Numbered from the stretch's first letter, positions 49,816 to 60,130 are shown. The stretch: 64,000 bases of DNA from Solirubrobacterales bacterium (GCA_023958085.1 JAMLGI010000001.1:434001-498000), one strand, 5' to 3'. The notes: generated from the letters alone by a model not told the origin. Made by a program: numbers and translations.

Positions 49816-50928
49816 TCAATCGGGCTTTCCGCCGGACCGCTCCCTGTGGTGGGGGACGGAACTGCGGGGATACCTGGTCCGGGCCGCATCGATGAACCCG
49901 GCCATGGTCTCGGCCAAGGCCGGATCCTCGACCTCGATCATGTTTTCGGCGTTTTTCTCACCGGAGCGGGACAGGTTGAAGGAACCCATGAACACGGTGT
50001 CGTCGATCACCGTGACCTTGGCGTGCATGAAGTCACGGGTGGCACCGGTTCCCCAGGGGACGGAGCGCTTGCCGCTGAACTCCAGCCCCTCGATCACCCG
50101 CGTCAGCAGCGGAATCTTCCATTTTGAGCCGGTGGTGGCCCACTGTTCGAACACCCGATCGGTCTGTGGCTCGTCGATCACCCCGGCGATATCGATCCCG
50201 GGGCGGCCGGCCAGTTCGGCCAGGGTGCCGAGGATCGGGCCGGAGGTGAGGACCGGGGAGGCGATCCGGATCCGGCGGCGAGCGGTGCCGAGCCGGGAGG
50301 CGATTCGCTGGGCCAGCGCCTCGCCGTGGCCGGGTGTGAACCAGGCCCGGACCGTTGCCTCACCGACCGGGATCGGGTTGGGGTCGCCACCTCCGGAACG
50401 CTCCACGCTCCGGGTCTTCCAGAGCTCCTCGAAGTTCTCCAGGTACTCCCGCGCAAGTTCGGCGGACTCCACGCTCGCCAGCACGTTCTCCTGCCTGGTC
50501 CAGGAGTAGATCGACCAGTTGGCGGATCCGGTCCAGACCGCCGCCTCGTCCCGGACCATGTATTTGTGATGCATCAGGTCAGGGATGCCACTGATCGGGG
50601 CGATGGCGATCGGCAGTCCGGCGAGGATCTCCGGGTTGGTTTCCGGTGGCGGATGGATGGTTGGCAGGAAGTTGCCGGCGTCGGGATCCTCCGGGACGTC
50701 GTTGTAGGCGAGGCGGATCTCCACCCCGCGTTCGGCTGCCTCCCGGAATGCGTCTGCGATCAGCGAACCGGCCGGATCGGGCAGCCGGATGTCGTACAGG
50801 GCCAGTACCAGTGAATGCTCGGCCCGACCGATGAACTCGACGATCTTCCCGGCGACCATCTCGGCCTGGGCAGTCCCGCCCTTCGGCCCGACGTCGCTCA
50901 GGGTGAATGCCTTGATTGCGTCAGCCAC
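49816..50928 (-). CDS. Phospholipase D-like protein with two HKD motifs
   Basis: 370 residues. Two HXKX4D motifs: HHKYMVRDEAAVWTGSANWS (about 130) and HAKVTVIDDTVFMGSFNLS (about 315), the pair needed for one PLD active site. N-terminal GRAEHSLVLALYDIRL. No signal peptide or membrane segment. Relatives include bacterial nucleases such as Nuc and cardiolipin synthase-like enzymes; lipid versus nucleic-acid substrate cannot be told. It is 9 bp from the M20 gene on the same strand. Confidence 0.87.
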   Translation of the reverse strand: MADAIKAFTLSDVGPKGGTAQAEMVAGKIVEFIGRAEHSLVLALYDIRLPDPAGSLIADAFREAAERGVEIRLAYNDVPEDPDAGNFLPTIHPPPETNPEILAGLPIAIAPISGIPDLMHHKYMVRDEAAVWTGSANWSIYSWTRQENVLASVESAELAREYLENFEELWKTRSVERSGGGDPNPIPVGEATVRAWFTPGHGEALAQRIASRLGTARRRIRIASPVLTSGPILGTLAELAGRPGIDIAGVIDEPQTDRVFEQWATTGSKWKIPLLTRVIEGLEFSGKRSVPWGTGATRDFMHAKVTVIDDTVFMGSFNLSRSGEKNAENMIEVEDPALAETMAGFIDAARTRYPRSSVPHHRERSGGKPD

Positions 50929-50937
50929 TTGCCGAGC

Positions 50938-52203
50938 CTACTCGCCACTGGCGGCTGCGGCGAGCCCCCGCAGGGCGAACAGGTGGAACTCCGCCATCGT
51001 CTCGAGGTCGTCGACGGCCAGGCTTTCGTCAGCGCCGTGCATCGAGGCGAGGTACTCGGCTGCCGGGGTGGCGAAGACCGGGGCGAAACCGTAGGCGACC
51101 GTGCCGTGGGCCTGGCGGACCCAGTGGGAGTCGGTGAAGCCGGGAGTGATCACCGGCATCAGGGTCGCCCCGGGCAGCTTCTTCTGGACGAACCGTTCAC
51201 AGATCGAGAAGAGCGGGGTGTCGATCGGAGACTCGAAGCCGCCCTCCATCGGTTCGAGGAACTCGAGCTCGTACTCGATCCCCTGACCGAGCGCAGCCGA
51301 GACGTGTGCCCGCACGTCGCTTTCGTCCTGGGTCGGCAGCGCCCGGCAGTCGCAGGTGATCTCGACCACCGGAGGCACCACATTCGCGGGCTCGAAGGTG
51401 GCCAGCCCGGTTGGGGTGACGCTCATTCGGGTCATCGCCGGGACCAGGCCGGCCAGCACCGGATGCCGGGCGGCCGCCCACTCCAGCGCGGCGTTGCCTT
51501 CACCGTCCGGCGCCCCGATCGCGCGCAGGAAGCGGGACACAGCGTCTGACACAACGACCGGTGGCTGGTAATCGAGCAGTCGTTCGATCACGGTGGCAGC
51601 GGAGCGCATTGCGTTCACCTTCCGGTCCGGCACCGAGGCGTGAGCCGAACGACCGAACACCCTGAGCCGGAGTGCGGTGACCCTTTTCTCCCCGATCGAG
51701 ATCGGGATCACCCGGCCACCTTCCGCCAGGTCGAGTACATATCCCCCGCCCTCGTTGAGCGCGTAGTCACAGGCAAGGTCGGGTCGTTCACGAACCAGCC
51801 AGGACATGCCGACATCGGCGGTGTTCCGCTCCTCGTCGGACTCGGCGGCCAGCACCACGTCCCCCGGCGGGGAAGGGTTCTCCGCAGCAAACGCAGCAAA
51901 GGCGACCGCTCTGGCGGCGAGCTCGTTCTTCATGTCGACCGCCCCCCGGCCGACCACCCGGCCGTCCCGCTCCACACCCTCGAAAGGGGGGACGGTCCAG
52001 CTTTCGGTCGGAGCGGGCACCACGTCGGTGTGGGCCATGAGCATGACCGAAGGCCCCTCCCCCCTCCCTTCGATCCGGGCGATCAGGTTGAGCCGTTCAG
52101 GGTCCGGTCCGACCAGTTCCGACTCGATCCCGCGGGCGGCCAGCCACTCCTGGAGCAACCGGGCAGCGGCGGTCTCCCTGCCCGGCGGGTTGGAGGTATC
52201 CAC
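50938..52203 (-). CDS. M20 family metallopeptidase (ArgE/DapE type)
   Basis: 421 residues from a GTG at 52203. Metal ligands: AHTDVVP, GRGAVDMKNELAA, AAESDEERN, and the C-terminal TDSHWVRQAHG. Members hydrolyse N-acyl amino acids or dipeptides. The first codons read DTSNPPGRE, but the family's conserved helix before this is encoded upstream in frame (LDLTRKLIRV) back to about 52260, where no ATG, GTG or TTG exists. The true start may be CTG at 52260 or ATC at 52254/52251, coupled to the oppF-like stop. Directly downstream of the peptide transporter, so it may cleave imported peptides. Confidence 0.9.
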   Translation of the reverse strand: MDTSNPPGRETAAARLLQEWLAARGIESELVGPDPERLNLIARIEGRGEGPSVMLMAHTDVVPAPTESWTVPPFEGVERDGRVVGRGAVDMKNELAARAVAFAAFAAENPSPPGDVVLAAESDEERNTADVGMSWLVRERPDLACDYALNEGGGYVLDLAEGGRVIPISIGEKRVTALRLRVFGRSAHASVPDRKVNAMRSAATVIERLLDYQPPVVVSDAVSRFLRAIGAPDGEGNAALEWAAARHPVLAGLVPAMTRMSVTPTGLATFEPANVVPPVVEITCDCRALPTQDESDVRAHVSAALGQGIEYELEFLEPMEGGFESPIDTPLFSICERFVQKKLPGATLMPVITPGFTDSHWVRQAHGTVAYGFAPVFATPAAEYLASMHGADESLAVDDLETMAEFHLFALRGLAAAASGE

Positions 52204-52237
52204 CCGGATCAGCTTCCGGGTGAGGTCAAGCGTTTCG

Positions 52238-53218
52238 CTACGAAGGCTGATGATCCTCAGTCTCTCCGTAAAGCAGGCAGGCCGCCTGCTGACCCTCGCT
52301 TCCGGCCGGGACGAGCGCCGGGTCCACCCGGTCGCAGGGTTCGAACCGTTTCGGGCAGCGGGGGTGGAAACGGCAGCCGGAGGGCAGGTTGGCCGGGTCG
52401 GGCAGGTCGCCCTTCGGCAGTCTGCGGGGGCCGTCCTTGGTTCCGGTGGCCGGTACCGCCGCGACCAGGGCCTCGGTGTAGGGATGCCGGGGATGCTCGA
52501 TCACGTCCACGGCGCTGCCCTCCTCCACGATCCGGCCGAGGTACATCACCAGGGTCCGGTCACAGAGCGACCAGGCGAGCGAGAGGTCGTGGGTGATGAA
52601 GATCAGGGCGAGCCCTCGTTCCTCCCTCAGCCCGAGCAGCACCGAGAGGATCTGGGAGCGGACCGAGACGTCCAGCATCGAGGTCGGCTCGTCACAGATC
52701 AGGCCGTCCGGTTCCAGAACCAGGGCGGCGGCGATCGCGACCCGCTGGCGCTGACCGCCGGAAAGCTGGTGCGGATACCGGTCGAGGAATCGCTCCGGGT
52801 CGAGTCCCACATCCTGCATCGCCTGCCGGATCCGTTCCGGGTGAAGCCGCTTCTCCACCCCCTGGACCACCAGCGGTTCGGCCACGATCTGACCGATCTT
52901 CTGACGCGGATTCAGGGTCTGGTACGGATCCTGGAAGATCATCTGGACCCGGCGCCGGAGCCCGTTCAGGTCGGACTTCCCGGCGACCGGCCGGCCCTCG
53001 AGCAACACCTGTCCGCCGGATGTCTCCTGAAGGCCGAGCATCGCCCGGGCCAGGGTGGACTTGCCGCAGCCGGACTCGCCAACGATCCCCAACACCTCCC
53101 CGGGTCGCCACTCGAGCGAGACCCCGTCGATCGCCCGGACCACCTTGCGGCGTTGCCGAAAAGTCACCTCGAGATCCTGGATCTCCATCAGGCTGGTGTC
53201 GGTGGCCAGGTCGCTCAC
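52238..53218 (-). CDS. Oligopeptide ABC transporter ATP-binding protein (OppF-like)
   Basis: 326 residues. Walker [15 protein letters not shown], signature [15 protein letters not shown], Walker [13 protein letters not shown], switch His in [11 protein letters not shown]. The C-terminal oligopeptide extension [17 protein letters not shown] has the Cys cluster of this subfamily. It pairs with the OppD-like ATPase; their genes overlap by 4 bp. Confidence 0.93.
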   Translation of the reverse strand: MSDLATDTSLMEIQDLEVTFRQRRKVVRAIDGVSLEWRPGEVLGIVGESGCGKSTLARAMLGLQETSGGQVLLEGRPVAGKSDLNGLRRRVQMIFQDPYQTLNPRQKIGQIVAEPLVVQGVEKRLHPERIRQAMQDVGLDPERFLDRYPHQLSGGQRQRVAIAAALVLEPDGLICDEPTSMLDVSVRSQILSVLLGLREERGLALIFITHDLSLAWSLCDRTLVMYLGRIVEEGSAVDVIEHPRHPYTEALVAAVPATGTKDGPRRLPKGDLPDPANLPSGCRFHPRCPKRFEPCDRVDPALVPAGSEGQQAACLLYGETEDHQPS

Positions 53219-54222
53219 GCTTCACTTTCCGTGGCAACCGGTTGAACTTCGGGCCAGGTCTCCCACGGTGAGTAGTGACAGGCCGCCGACCGGCCCCCTG
53301 AAAGCGGACTGAGCGGAGGCTCTTCGAGGCAGCGCTCGGTCGCGAACGGGCAGCGCAGCCGGAAGGAGCAGCCTTCGGGGTGATCACCGGGGGCGGGCGG
53401 GGCACCGGGGATCGGCGGGGCCAGCCCGCGCCTGCCGCCGATCGACGGCAGCGAGTCGAGCAGCAACTTGGTGTACGGGTGCTGCGGGTCGTTCAGGACC
53501 CGGTCGACGGGACCGATCTCGACGATCTTTCCGGCGTACATGATCGCGATCCGGTCGCAGGTTTCGGCCATCACCCCGAGATCATGGGAGATTAGGATCA
53601 GGGCGAGACCGAGCTCCTCCCGCAACCGTTCGAGCAGTTCCAGCACCTGGGCCTGCATCACCACGTCGAGCGCGGTGGTCGGCTCGTCGGCAATCACCAC
53701 CGCCGGATCGCAGGCCAGGGCCAGGGCGATCATCACCCGCTGGCGCTGGCCGCCGGAAAGCTGGTGCGGATACCGCCGGGCGACCGCCGGAGCCAGGCCG
53801 ACGGTACCAAGCAGCTGCTCGACCCGGGCGGCAACCTCGCCGGACGGAATGCTCATGTGGAGGCGGATCGCCTGCTCGATCTGGGGGCCGATCTTCTTGA
53901 CCGGATCGAGCGCGTTCATTGCCCCCTGGAACACCATTGAGAGATGCTGCCAGCGGACCGATCGCATTCCGGCCTCGGTGCGGCGGTGGATCCGGACCGG
54001 CTTCTCCGCGCCCGGCGGGTTCAGGGTGATCTCACCGGACTGGGTGAAGCCTTCCGGCAGCAGCTTCATCGCGGCCAGGGCGGTAGTGGTCTTGCCGCAT
54101 CCGGACTCCCCGGCCAGACCGAGCGACTCGCCGGGCTCAAGGTCGAGATCAATCCCGGTGACGATCTCGACCCCTCCCGGGCTGGTCACCTTCAGATCCC
54201 GGACCTCGAGCAGGGAACTCAC
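53215..54222 (-). CDS. Oligopeptide ABC transporter ATP-binding protein (OppD-like)
   Basis: 335 residues. Walker [16 protein letters not shown], signature [15 protein letters not shown], Walker [13 protein letters not shown], switch His in [11 protein letters not shown], and the C-terminal [16 protein letters not shown] motif. Four-bp overlaps with both neighbours (permease upstream, second ATPase downstream). Confidence 0.93.
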   Translation of the reverse strand: MSSLLEVRDLKVTSPGGVEIVTGIDLDLEPGESLGLAGESGCGKTTTALAAMKLLPEGFTQSGEITLNPPGAEKPVRIHRRTEAGMRSVRWQHLSMVFQGAMNALDPVKKIGPQIEQAIRLHMSIPSGEVAARVEQLLGTVGLAPAVARRYPHQLSGGQRQRVMIALALACDPAVVIADEPTTALDVVMQAQVLELLERLREELGLALILISHDLGVMAETCDRIAIMYAGKIVEIGPVDRVLNDPQHPYTKLLLDSLPSIGGRRGLAPPIPGAPPAPGDHPEGCSFRLRCPFATERCLEEPPLSPLSGGRSAACHYSPWETWPEVQPVATESEA

Positions 54223-55067
54223 TGCTCCTCACCCGAGAGTCGGGGATCGATCAGCTCTTCGAAAAGGAACCCGATCAGGGAGACCGCCAGCACCAGGATC
54301 GTGATCGCCAGACCGGGCGGGATCACGTACCACCAGGCGCCCGCGCTGGGCGCTCCGGCCCCGAAGGCATCCTCCAGCATGGTGCCCCAGGAGATCCGGG
54401 ACGGATCGCCGAGTCCGAGGAAGGAGAGCGCTGCCTCGGAAAGTATCGCGACCGCCATGATCAGGACCGTGTTGGCAAAGATCAGGGGCAGGGTGTTCGG
54501 CAGGATGTGGGTCTTGATGATGTACCAGTGGCCGGCCCCGAGCGCCCGGGCCCGCTCGACGAAGGCCCGTTCCCGCAGGGTCAGCACCTGGGACCGGACG
54601 ATCCGGCCGGTGCCGGCCCAGGAGGTGAGCCCGATCACCCCGATCAGCACCCAGAGCGACGGGCTGAGGAGCCGGGCGATCACGATCATCAGCGGCAGCG
54701 CCGGAATCACCAGGAACCAGTTCTCGAAGGCGTCGAGGATGCGGTCGGTCCAGCCGCCGAAGTAGCCGCTGGCCACCCCGACCGCCGATCCGAGGACGGC
54801 CGAGATCAGTGCCGCGGCGAAACCGATCACCACCGAGGTCCGGGTGCCGACCAGGAGCTGGGAGAACACGTCGGCACCGCTGTTGGTGGTGCCCATCCAG
54901 TGGCTGGTGCTGGGTGGCTGGAGCACCTCGAGACTCGAAGCATTGGGGTCGTAGGGGGCCAACACGCCGCCGAAGATCGACACGAACACGGCGAGTGCCA
55001 CCACCGCAAGCCCGAACCGTCCCCGCCAGGTTCCGATCACCAACTTCATTCCGGCCCGGGCAGTCAT
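54219..55067 (-). CDS. Peptide ABC transporter permease (OppC-like)
   Basis: 282 residues with about six membrane helices. N-terminal helix [20 protein letters not shown]. The EAA loop is seen in [29 protein letters not shown], the contact to the ATPases. Overlaps the OppB-like gene by 4 bp. Confidence 0.93.
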   Translation of the reverse strand: MTARAGMKLVIGTWRGRFGLAVVALAVFVSIFGGVLAPYDPNASSLEVLQPPSTSHWMGTTNSGADVFSQLLVGTRTSVVIGFAAALISAVLGSAVGVASGYFGGWTDRILDAFENWFLVIPALPLMIVIARLLSPSLWVLIGVIGLTSWAGTGRIVRSQVLTLRERAFVERARALGAGHWYIIKTHILPNTLPLIFANTVLIMAVAILSEAALSFLGLGDPSRISWGTMLEDAFGAGAPSAGAWWYVIPPGLAITILVLAVSLIGFLFEELIDPRLSGEEQ

Positions 55068-56032
55068 CGGTCCTGCACCCGCGGGTCAAGGAAGAAGTAG
55101 AGACAGTCCGCCAGCAGGTTGGCGGCGATCACCCCGATGGAGAAGACGAGGAAGGTGCCCTGTAGCACCGGAAAGTCCTTGTCGTTGATCGCGTTGAAGG
55201 TGAGCTCACCGAGCCCCGGCCAGGAGAAGATCGTCTCGATCGTGATCGAGCCGGCGATCACGAAGCCGAACTGGATTGCGGAGAGCGTGACCAGCGGGAG
55301 CAGGGCGTTGGGGACGGCGTGGCGATTCACCACCTGGTCCCAGCGCATTCCGGTGGCCCTCTTCACGGTGATGAAGTCCTCGCCGAGCACCCCGACCATC
55401 GAGGATCTCATGATCAGGAAGTACTGGCCGAGCAGCATCAGAGTCATCGCGGTGGCCGGCAGAATGAGGTGCTTGGCCACATCGAGCGCCTCGGCGAAGA
55501 AGCTGCTGAACTCGACCCCCGGCGTCATCTGCAGCCCGGACGGGAGAATCGGGATCCAGACCGCGAAGACCAGGATCAGGAGAATCCCGACCCAGTACTC
55601 CGGAGCCGCATAGGTGAAAAGGTTGAACCCCATCAGGGAGTTGTCGGTCGGACTGCCGCGCCGGGTGGCGGCTCTCACCCCCATCCAGCTGCCGAGAATG
55701 GTCGCGATCAGAGTGCCGGTCCCGACCAGCAGCAGGGTCCAGGGAAGCGCCTTCCAGATCTCGCTGATCACGCTCTCGCGGGAACGCTGGCTGATCCCGA
55801 GGTCGAAGCGGGCGGTGTCACCCATGTAGTCGGTGAACTGGCCGAGCAGCGGCTTGTCGAGGCCGTACTGGGCCTGAAGTTTCTGGATCTCCTCCGGTGT
55901 GGCGCGAGGCAGCCGGGCAAGCTGAGTGGTCGGGTCGCCCATGACCCGGAACAGGAAGAAGTTGAAAATGATCACGAACAGCAGCGTCAGGATCGACGCC
56001 GCGACCTTGCCCGTGAGCCACCGTGCGCTCAA
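55064..56032 (-). CDS. Peptide ABC transporter permease (OppB-like)
   Basis: 322 residues, about six membrane helices, beginning ILTLLFVIIFNFFLFRVMGDP. The EAA loop MVGVLGEDFITVKRATGMRWDQVVNRHAVPNALLPLVTL is present. It forms the pore with the OppC-like partner. First of four overlapping transporter genes. Confidence 0.93.
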   Translation of the reverse strand: MSARWLTGKVAASILTLLFVIIFNFFLFRVMGDPTTQLARLPRATPEEIQKLQAQYGLDKPLLGQFTDYMGDTARFDLGISQRSRESVISEIWKALPWTLLLVGTGTLIATILGSWMGVRAATRRGSPTDNSLMGFNLFTYAAPEYWVGILLILVFAVWIPILPSGLQMTPGVEFSSFFAEALDVAKHLILPATAMTLMLLGQYFLIMRSSMVGVLGEDFITVKRATGMRWDQVVNRHAVPNALLPLVTLSAIQFGFVIAGSITIETIFSWPGLGELTFNAINDKDFPVLQGTFLVFSIGVIAANLLADCLYFFLDPRVQDR

Positions 56033-56074
56033 CCTGTCTTCCTCCCGTCCCGGGTCACCTCTGCTCGCCTCCGC

Positions 56075-57898
56075 CTACCGGCCGTCGTCTTCCTCGGGCT
56101 CCTCTTCCAGCTCCAGCGCTTCGCTGCCCCGCCGGCGGGACCGGATCACCAGCAGCGCGGCCGCGCCCAACACCACCGCGGCGATGATCACGATCAGGCC
56201 GGTGTTGCCACCTCCGCCGCCGGATCCACCTTCACCGGCCGGAGCCAGGGTCAGCAACGGCGCATATCCTGTCTGCAGGCAGAGCGCGTCGCCGTCACCT
56301 TCCGGGCAGGTCGGCTTGACGTTCTCGATCCGGTCGCTGCGCCACGCTTCCAGCATCGGGTTCTCGATCAGCACCAGGTACGGGAGCTCCCGCTGCAGGA
56401 TGTTGATCATCTGGTGGATCACTTCCCGCCGCTCGTCCAGGTCGAACAGCCCGGACTGTTTCTGGAACAGCCGGTCGTACTCCGCGTTGGAGAAGAAGGA
56501 GTCGGAGGATCCACCGATCTCGCCGGTGGTCATGATGCTGAGCAGCAGGCTGACGTCGCCGCTCCAGCCCCAGATGAAGCTGTCGAACTCGGGGGCGGGT
56601 TTGCCGTCGACCTGGCGGGCGGTGACCTCGGTCAGCCGGTCCACACTCACCGGCTGCGGCTTGAACTCGATCCCGATCTCCTTGGTCATCTCGGCGATCA
56701 GGTTTGCCGCCTGGGCGTCGAACGGTGCCTCCGAGCGGGTCCGTGTGTAGAGGTTGAAGGAGAGGCGGTCACCGTTCTTCTCCCGGATCCCGTCGCTGCC
56801 CTTGGTGTAACCCGCATCGTCAAGGATCTGGTTGGCCTTGTCCGGATCGAACGGGTAGACCTCATCCGGCATCTCGAACAACGTCTTGTAGTAGGACGGC
56901 AGCAGGCCGTTGGCGACAAAGGCGGTACCGCCCGCCGCGATCTGGTTCAGCCGCTCCCGGTCAACTCCGTAGGCGATCGCCTGCCGCACCGGCAGATCCT
57001 GAATTGCCGGATTCAGCTTGGCGTCCGGACAGGTCTTCTTCGCGCACATGTTGAAGGCCATCTCCGTGAACCCCGGGGCCGGACTCTTCAGCGTTTCGAC
57101 GTTCGGCTTTTCGCCGAGCCGCTTGAACGTGGTCTGCTGGACCTCGGGCACAAAATCGATCTCACCGAGCTGCAGCGCCCGTTCGACCGCGTCGGAGTTG
57201 CCGTACTTGATGAACTCGATCCGGTCGAATGCCGGCTTGTCCCCGGAGAACTCCGGGTTGCGTTCCATCGTGATCTGGCGACCCCGGTCGAACTTCGTGG
57301 TGATGAAGGGGCCGGTTCCGACCAGGGGCAGCTCCGGCTGGTAGGTCGTGGTCAGCTTGCCCTTCGGCACCTTGCCCCAGATGTGTTCGGGCAGGATGTA
57401 GAGCAACAGATTGTCGACAATCCGGGTGTCGGGCCGGCTGGTCTTGACGATCACGGTTTTCTCGTCCGGGGTCTCGACCGAGGTGATGTTCTCGGTGGTG
57501 GCGGTGAAGAGCTCACCTTCGGTTCCGAGGTTGTCGATCGTCCACTTGACGTCGGTCGAGGTGACCGGCTTGCCGTCCGACCATTTCCTGTCGGCAAGCT
57601 TGAAGGTCACCGACTTCTTGTCCTCGGAGACCTCCCAGCTTTCGGCGATACCGGGCGCGGGCGAGAGATCCTTCGGGTTGTAGTTGACCAGCATGTCCCA
57701 GTTGATCGCCCAGACCGTCCAGTCCTCCTCATCGAGTCCGATGAACGGGTTGAGCGTCTGCGGATCCTGAGCCCAGCCGATCTTGAGCACATCCTCCCCG
57801 GAGGATGCGTTCTTTTCGCCGGCCGCAGTGGCCTGCCCGACCGTACCGGCCAGCATCAGAATTGCGACGAAAAGGGTCGCCGACAGCCATCTCCTCAT
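56075..57898 (-). CDS. Peptide ABC transporter substrate-binding protein with C-terminal membrane anchor
   Basis: 607 residues from the ATG at 57898 (GGAGGGGAA upstream). Signal peptide MRRWLSATLFVAILMLAGTV. The SBP family 5 fold is clear: AESWEVSEDKKSVTFKLADR, KWSDGKPVTSTDVKWTID, DLPVRQAIAYGVDRERLNQI. No lipobox Cys is seen. Instead a Gly-rich linker and a hydrophobic helix (about 560-590, GLIVIIAAVVLGAAALLVI) with an acidic tail anchor the C-terminus. It captures peptides for the downstream permease. A C-terminal anchor in place of a lipid is unusual for Gram-positive binding proteins. Confidence 0.9.
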   Translation of the reverse strand: MRRWLSATLFVAILMLAGTVGQATAAGEKNASSGEDVLKIGWAQDPQTLNPFIGLDEEDWTVWAINWDMLVNYNPKDLSPAPGIAESWEVSEDKKSVTFKLADRKWSDGKPVTSTDVKWTIDNLGTEGELFTATTENITSVETPDEKTVIVKTSRPDTRIVDNLLLYILPEHIWGKVPKGKLTTTYQPELPLVGTGPFITTKFDRGRQITMERNPEFSGDKPAFDRIEFIKYGNSDAVERALQLGEIDFVPEVQQTTFKRLGEKPNVETLKSPAPGFTEMAFNMCAKKTCPDAKLNPAIQDLPVRQAIAYGVDRERLNQIAAGGTAFVANGLLPSYYKTLFEMPDEVYPFDPDKANQILDDAGYTKGSDGIREKNGDRLSFNLYTRTRSEAPFDAQAANLIAEMTKEIGIEFKPQPVSVDRLTEVTARQVDGKPAPEFDSFIWGWSGDVSLLLSIMTTGEIGGSSDSFFSNAEYDRLFQKQSGLFDLDERREVIHQMINILQRELPYLVLIENPMLEAWRSDRIENVKPTCPEGDGDALCLQTGYAPLLTLAPAGEGGSGGGGGNTGLIVIIAAVVLGAAALLVIRSRRRGSEALELEEEPEEDDGR

Positions 57899-57920
57899 GA
57901 ACTTCCCCTCCGGGTTGTTG

Positions 57921-58877
57921 TCATCCGGCCACCGCCGGTTCCAGCACTTCAAGTGTCTTTCCACCCCCGTCCACCCGCACCTTTGTACCGAGCGGCATGG
58001 TCGCCATGTGCTTGCCGTGACCAACCGGCAGGTTGGCGATCGCCGGAATCCCGAGCGGGGCGATCAGTTCGTCCAGCACCTGTTCGATCGAGAGCACCGA
58101 TTCCGGCCCTTCCGGTGCCACCCGACTGCGCAGGATCACGTCGGTGCCGAACACGAAGCCGGCCAGGTTGTCGAGCTTTCCGGCCCGGAGCAGATGGTTG
58201 AGCAGGGTGTCAATCAGGTACTGGTCGGTGTTCAGGTCCTCGAGCAGCAGCACGCAGCCGTCGGTCTCGACCTCGAACGGGGTGCCGATACTGGCCGAAA
58301 CCAGGGTGAGGCAGCCCCCGGTGAGGACGCCCTCGCCGATCCCGCCGCCAACCGTGAGCACGTACGGATCCTCGGGATCCTCGAACACCCTGCCGAGCGG
58401 TTCCGGCTGGAACGCCCGGTGGAACCACTCCTCGGTCTCCTCGGTCAGCTCCTCCTTCTGCCGGGTGAAGCGGACGAAGTTCGGGCCGTAGAAGGTGACC
58501 CAGCCCGGCTTCTTCGCCAGCGCCAGATGGAGGCCGGTGATGTCGCTGAAACCGCAGACGATGCGCGGCTCCCCGACCGCATCCCACTCGATCCGGTCGA
58601 AGAGGCGGGCCGACCCGTAGCCGCCGCAGAGCGCGTGGACCATGTCGATCCCGTCCTCGGAAAGCGCCCACTGCAGGTCGGCAGCGCGTTCCTCGTCGGT
58701 CCCGGCCAGGTAGCCGTGGACCTTGCGGTGATTGGGGCCGAACACGACCCGGTGCCCCCGGGACTCGAAGTAGGCGGTCGCCTGTTCGATCTCGGAACGG
58801 GTCTGGGGCGGGCTGGCTGGTGCAACGACCGCAATGGTCGCGCTTTCAGGCAAAGCCTTCGGTTTAGTCCGCTCCAT
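57921..58877 (-). CDS. LD-carboxypeptidase (S66 / MccF family)
   Basis: 318 residues from the ATG at 58877 (MERTKPKALPES). Nucleophile Ser in VCGFSDITGLHLAL, Glu in LLLEDLNTDQY, His in PVGHGKHMATMP, the Ser-Glu-His triad of S66 peptidases. Cytoplasmic. It cuts the LD bond of recycled murein tetrapeptides, or in MccF-like members detoxifies peptidyl-adenylates. Its place directly before a peptide importer and M20 peptidase favours murein peptide recycling. Confidence 0.92.
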   Translation of the reverse strand: MERTKPKALPESATIAVVAPASPPQTRSEIEQATAYFESRGHRVVFGPNHRKVHGYLAGTDEERAADLQWALSEDGIDMVHALCGGYGSARLFDRIEWDAVGEPRIVCGFSDITGLHLALAKKPGWVTFYGPNFVRFTRQKEELTEETEEWFHRAFQPEPLGRVFEDPEDPYVLTVGGGIGEGVLTGGCLTLVSASIGTPFEVETDGCVLLLEDLNTDQYLIDTLLNHLLRAGKLDNLAGFVFGTDVILRSRVAPEGPESVLSIEQVLDELIAPLGIPAIANLPVGHGKHMATMPLGTKVRVDGGGKTLEVLEPAVAG

Positions 58878-58956
58878 CCCTCTCCCGCGTTCGGACAACG
58901 ACACCTGCCGGGATATTACGCCTGGCCCCGGAAGCCAGTCAGCCGGCCGGTCTGCC

Positions 58957-59622
58957 TCAGAGCCACCCGGCCAGTCCGAAGGCAATCCCGAGGCAGAGGT
59001 CGATCCCGGCCATCGTTCCCACCACCTTGAGCTGCCGGCGGTGATCCGTTCCCATGTCGTAGACCCAGGCCGCCACCAGGAAGAAGGTGCCGTACCCGAA
59101 GACCACGATCAGCGGGATGAACGGGGTGTTCCACCACCAGTACTCCCAGTGGAAGTAGCCGGTGCCGTGCAGAAACAGTTCGACGATCACGCAGAACAGC
59201 GAGAACCCGAGGATCATGACCGGCCGGTTGGGCAGGCCGAGGATCTTCATTTTCCGGTCGGCCGGCAGCATCTTGACGAAGACGATTCCGGCGATCGCGA
59301 ACATGAAGATGATTTCGATCGAGAGGCCGATGTAGATCAGGTAGCTGGTGTCACCGGTGACCGTCCAGAGCGGCGCCCGACCGGTGATGTGAAAGAAGGC
59401 CGAGTTGACCAGCTCGTTGAACTGGTCCATCAGGAGCAGGGCCAGTCCGGCCAGCACCATGTCCCAGCGACGCCGCTCGATCTCGACCGAGTACACGTAG
59501 AGGACCAGGGCCAGCAGGGTGACCGACGACCACTGAAAGAGAGACCCGTCACGAACCATTGACTGCGCCTCGCGGACAAAATCCGGGACCGCGGTGAGGG
59601 GCAGGGAGAGGAGATCCACCAA
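58957..59622 (-). CDS. Integral membrane protein of unknown function
   Basis: 221 residues with six or seven hydrophobic helices. Recognisable stretches: DMVLAGLALLLMDQFNELVNSAFFHITG, LHGTGYFHWEYWWWNTPFIP. Several His, Glu and Trp within helices could bind a cofactor or ligand, but no family is recognised. It stands between the S66 gene and icmB, on the same strand as both. Confidence 0.6.
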   Translation of the reverse strand: MVDLLSLPLTAVPDFVREAQSMVRDGSLFQWSSVTLLALVLYVYSVEIERRRWDMVLAGLALLLMDQFNELVNSAFFHITGRAPLWTVTGDTSYLIYIGLSIEIIFMFAIAGIVFVKMLPADRKMKILGLPNRPVMILGFSLFCVIVELFLHGTGYFHWEYWWWNTPFIPLIVVFGYGTFFLVAAWVYDMGTDHRRQLKVVGTMAGIDLCLGIAFGLAGWL

Positions 59623-59713
59623 CTTGCCACGAAGCTACCAAGCGGGACTGCCCGGAAGCTCAGTACTTGACCGCAGGGTGACCCGGCCCGCCGGCACCGC
59701 GGCCCGGCCCCGG

Positions 59714-60130
59714 TCAGAGCTCGCGGCGGTTGACCCTCGTACGAATGAACTCGACGATTTCACCGGTAGGGGCGCCGGGGGTGAACACTCCGGTCACACC
59801 CATCTCCTTCAGCGCCTCGATGTCCCTGGTCGGGATCGTGCCGCCGACCGTCAGCAGCACGTCGTCGACCCCCTGTTCGGCCAGCAGCTCGGAGATCTTC
59901 GGGACCAGGGTCATGTGGGCGCCGGAAAGAATCGAGACACCGATCGCGTCCGCGTCCTCCTGGATCGCGGTCTCGACGATCTCTTCCGGGGTCTGGTGGA
60001 GCCCGGTGTAGATCACCTCCATGCCGGCATCCCGGAGCGCCCGGGCGATGATCTTCGCCCCCCGGTCGTGACCGTCGAGGCCGGGCTTGGCAACGACAAC
60101 CCGGATCTTGTGCGCGGCAGCCGCAACCAT
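59714..60130 (-). CDS. icmB: Isobutyryl-CoA mutase, small (cobalamin-binding) subunit
   Basis: 138 residues. B12-binding motif DXHXXG as GLDGHDRGAKII, then SXL in VSILSGAHMTL and GG in LTVGGTIP. It carries the adenosylcobalamin and pairs with the large subunit at 60168. On its own it could serve any two-chain acyl-CoA mutase; the partner's active-site residues decide the substrate. Confidence 0.9.
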   Translation of the reverse strand: MVAAAAHKIRVVVAKPGLDGHDRGAKIIARALRDAGMEVIYTGLHQTPEEIVETAIQEDADAIGVSILSGAHMTLVPKISELLAEQGVDDVLLTVGGTIPTRDIEALKEMGVTGVFTPGAPTGEIVEFIRTRVNRREL

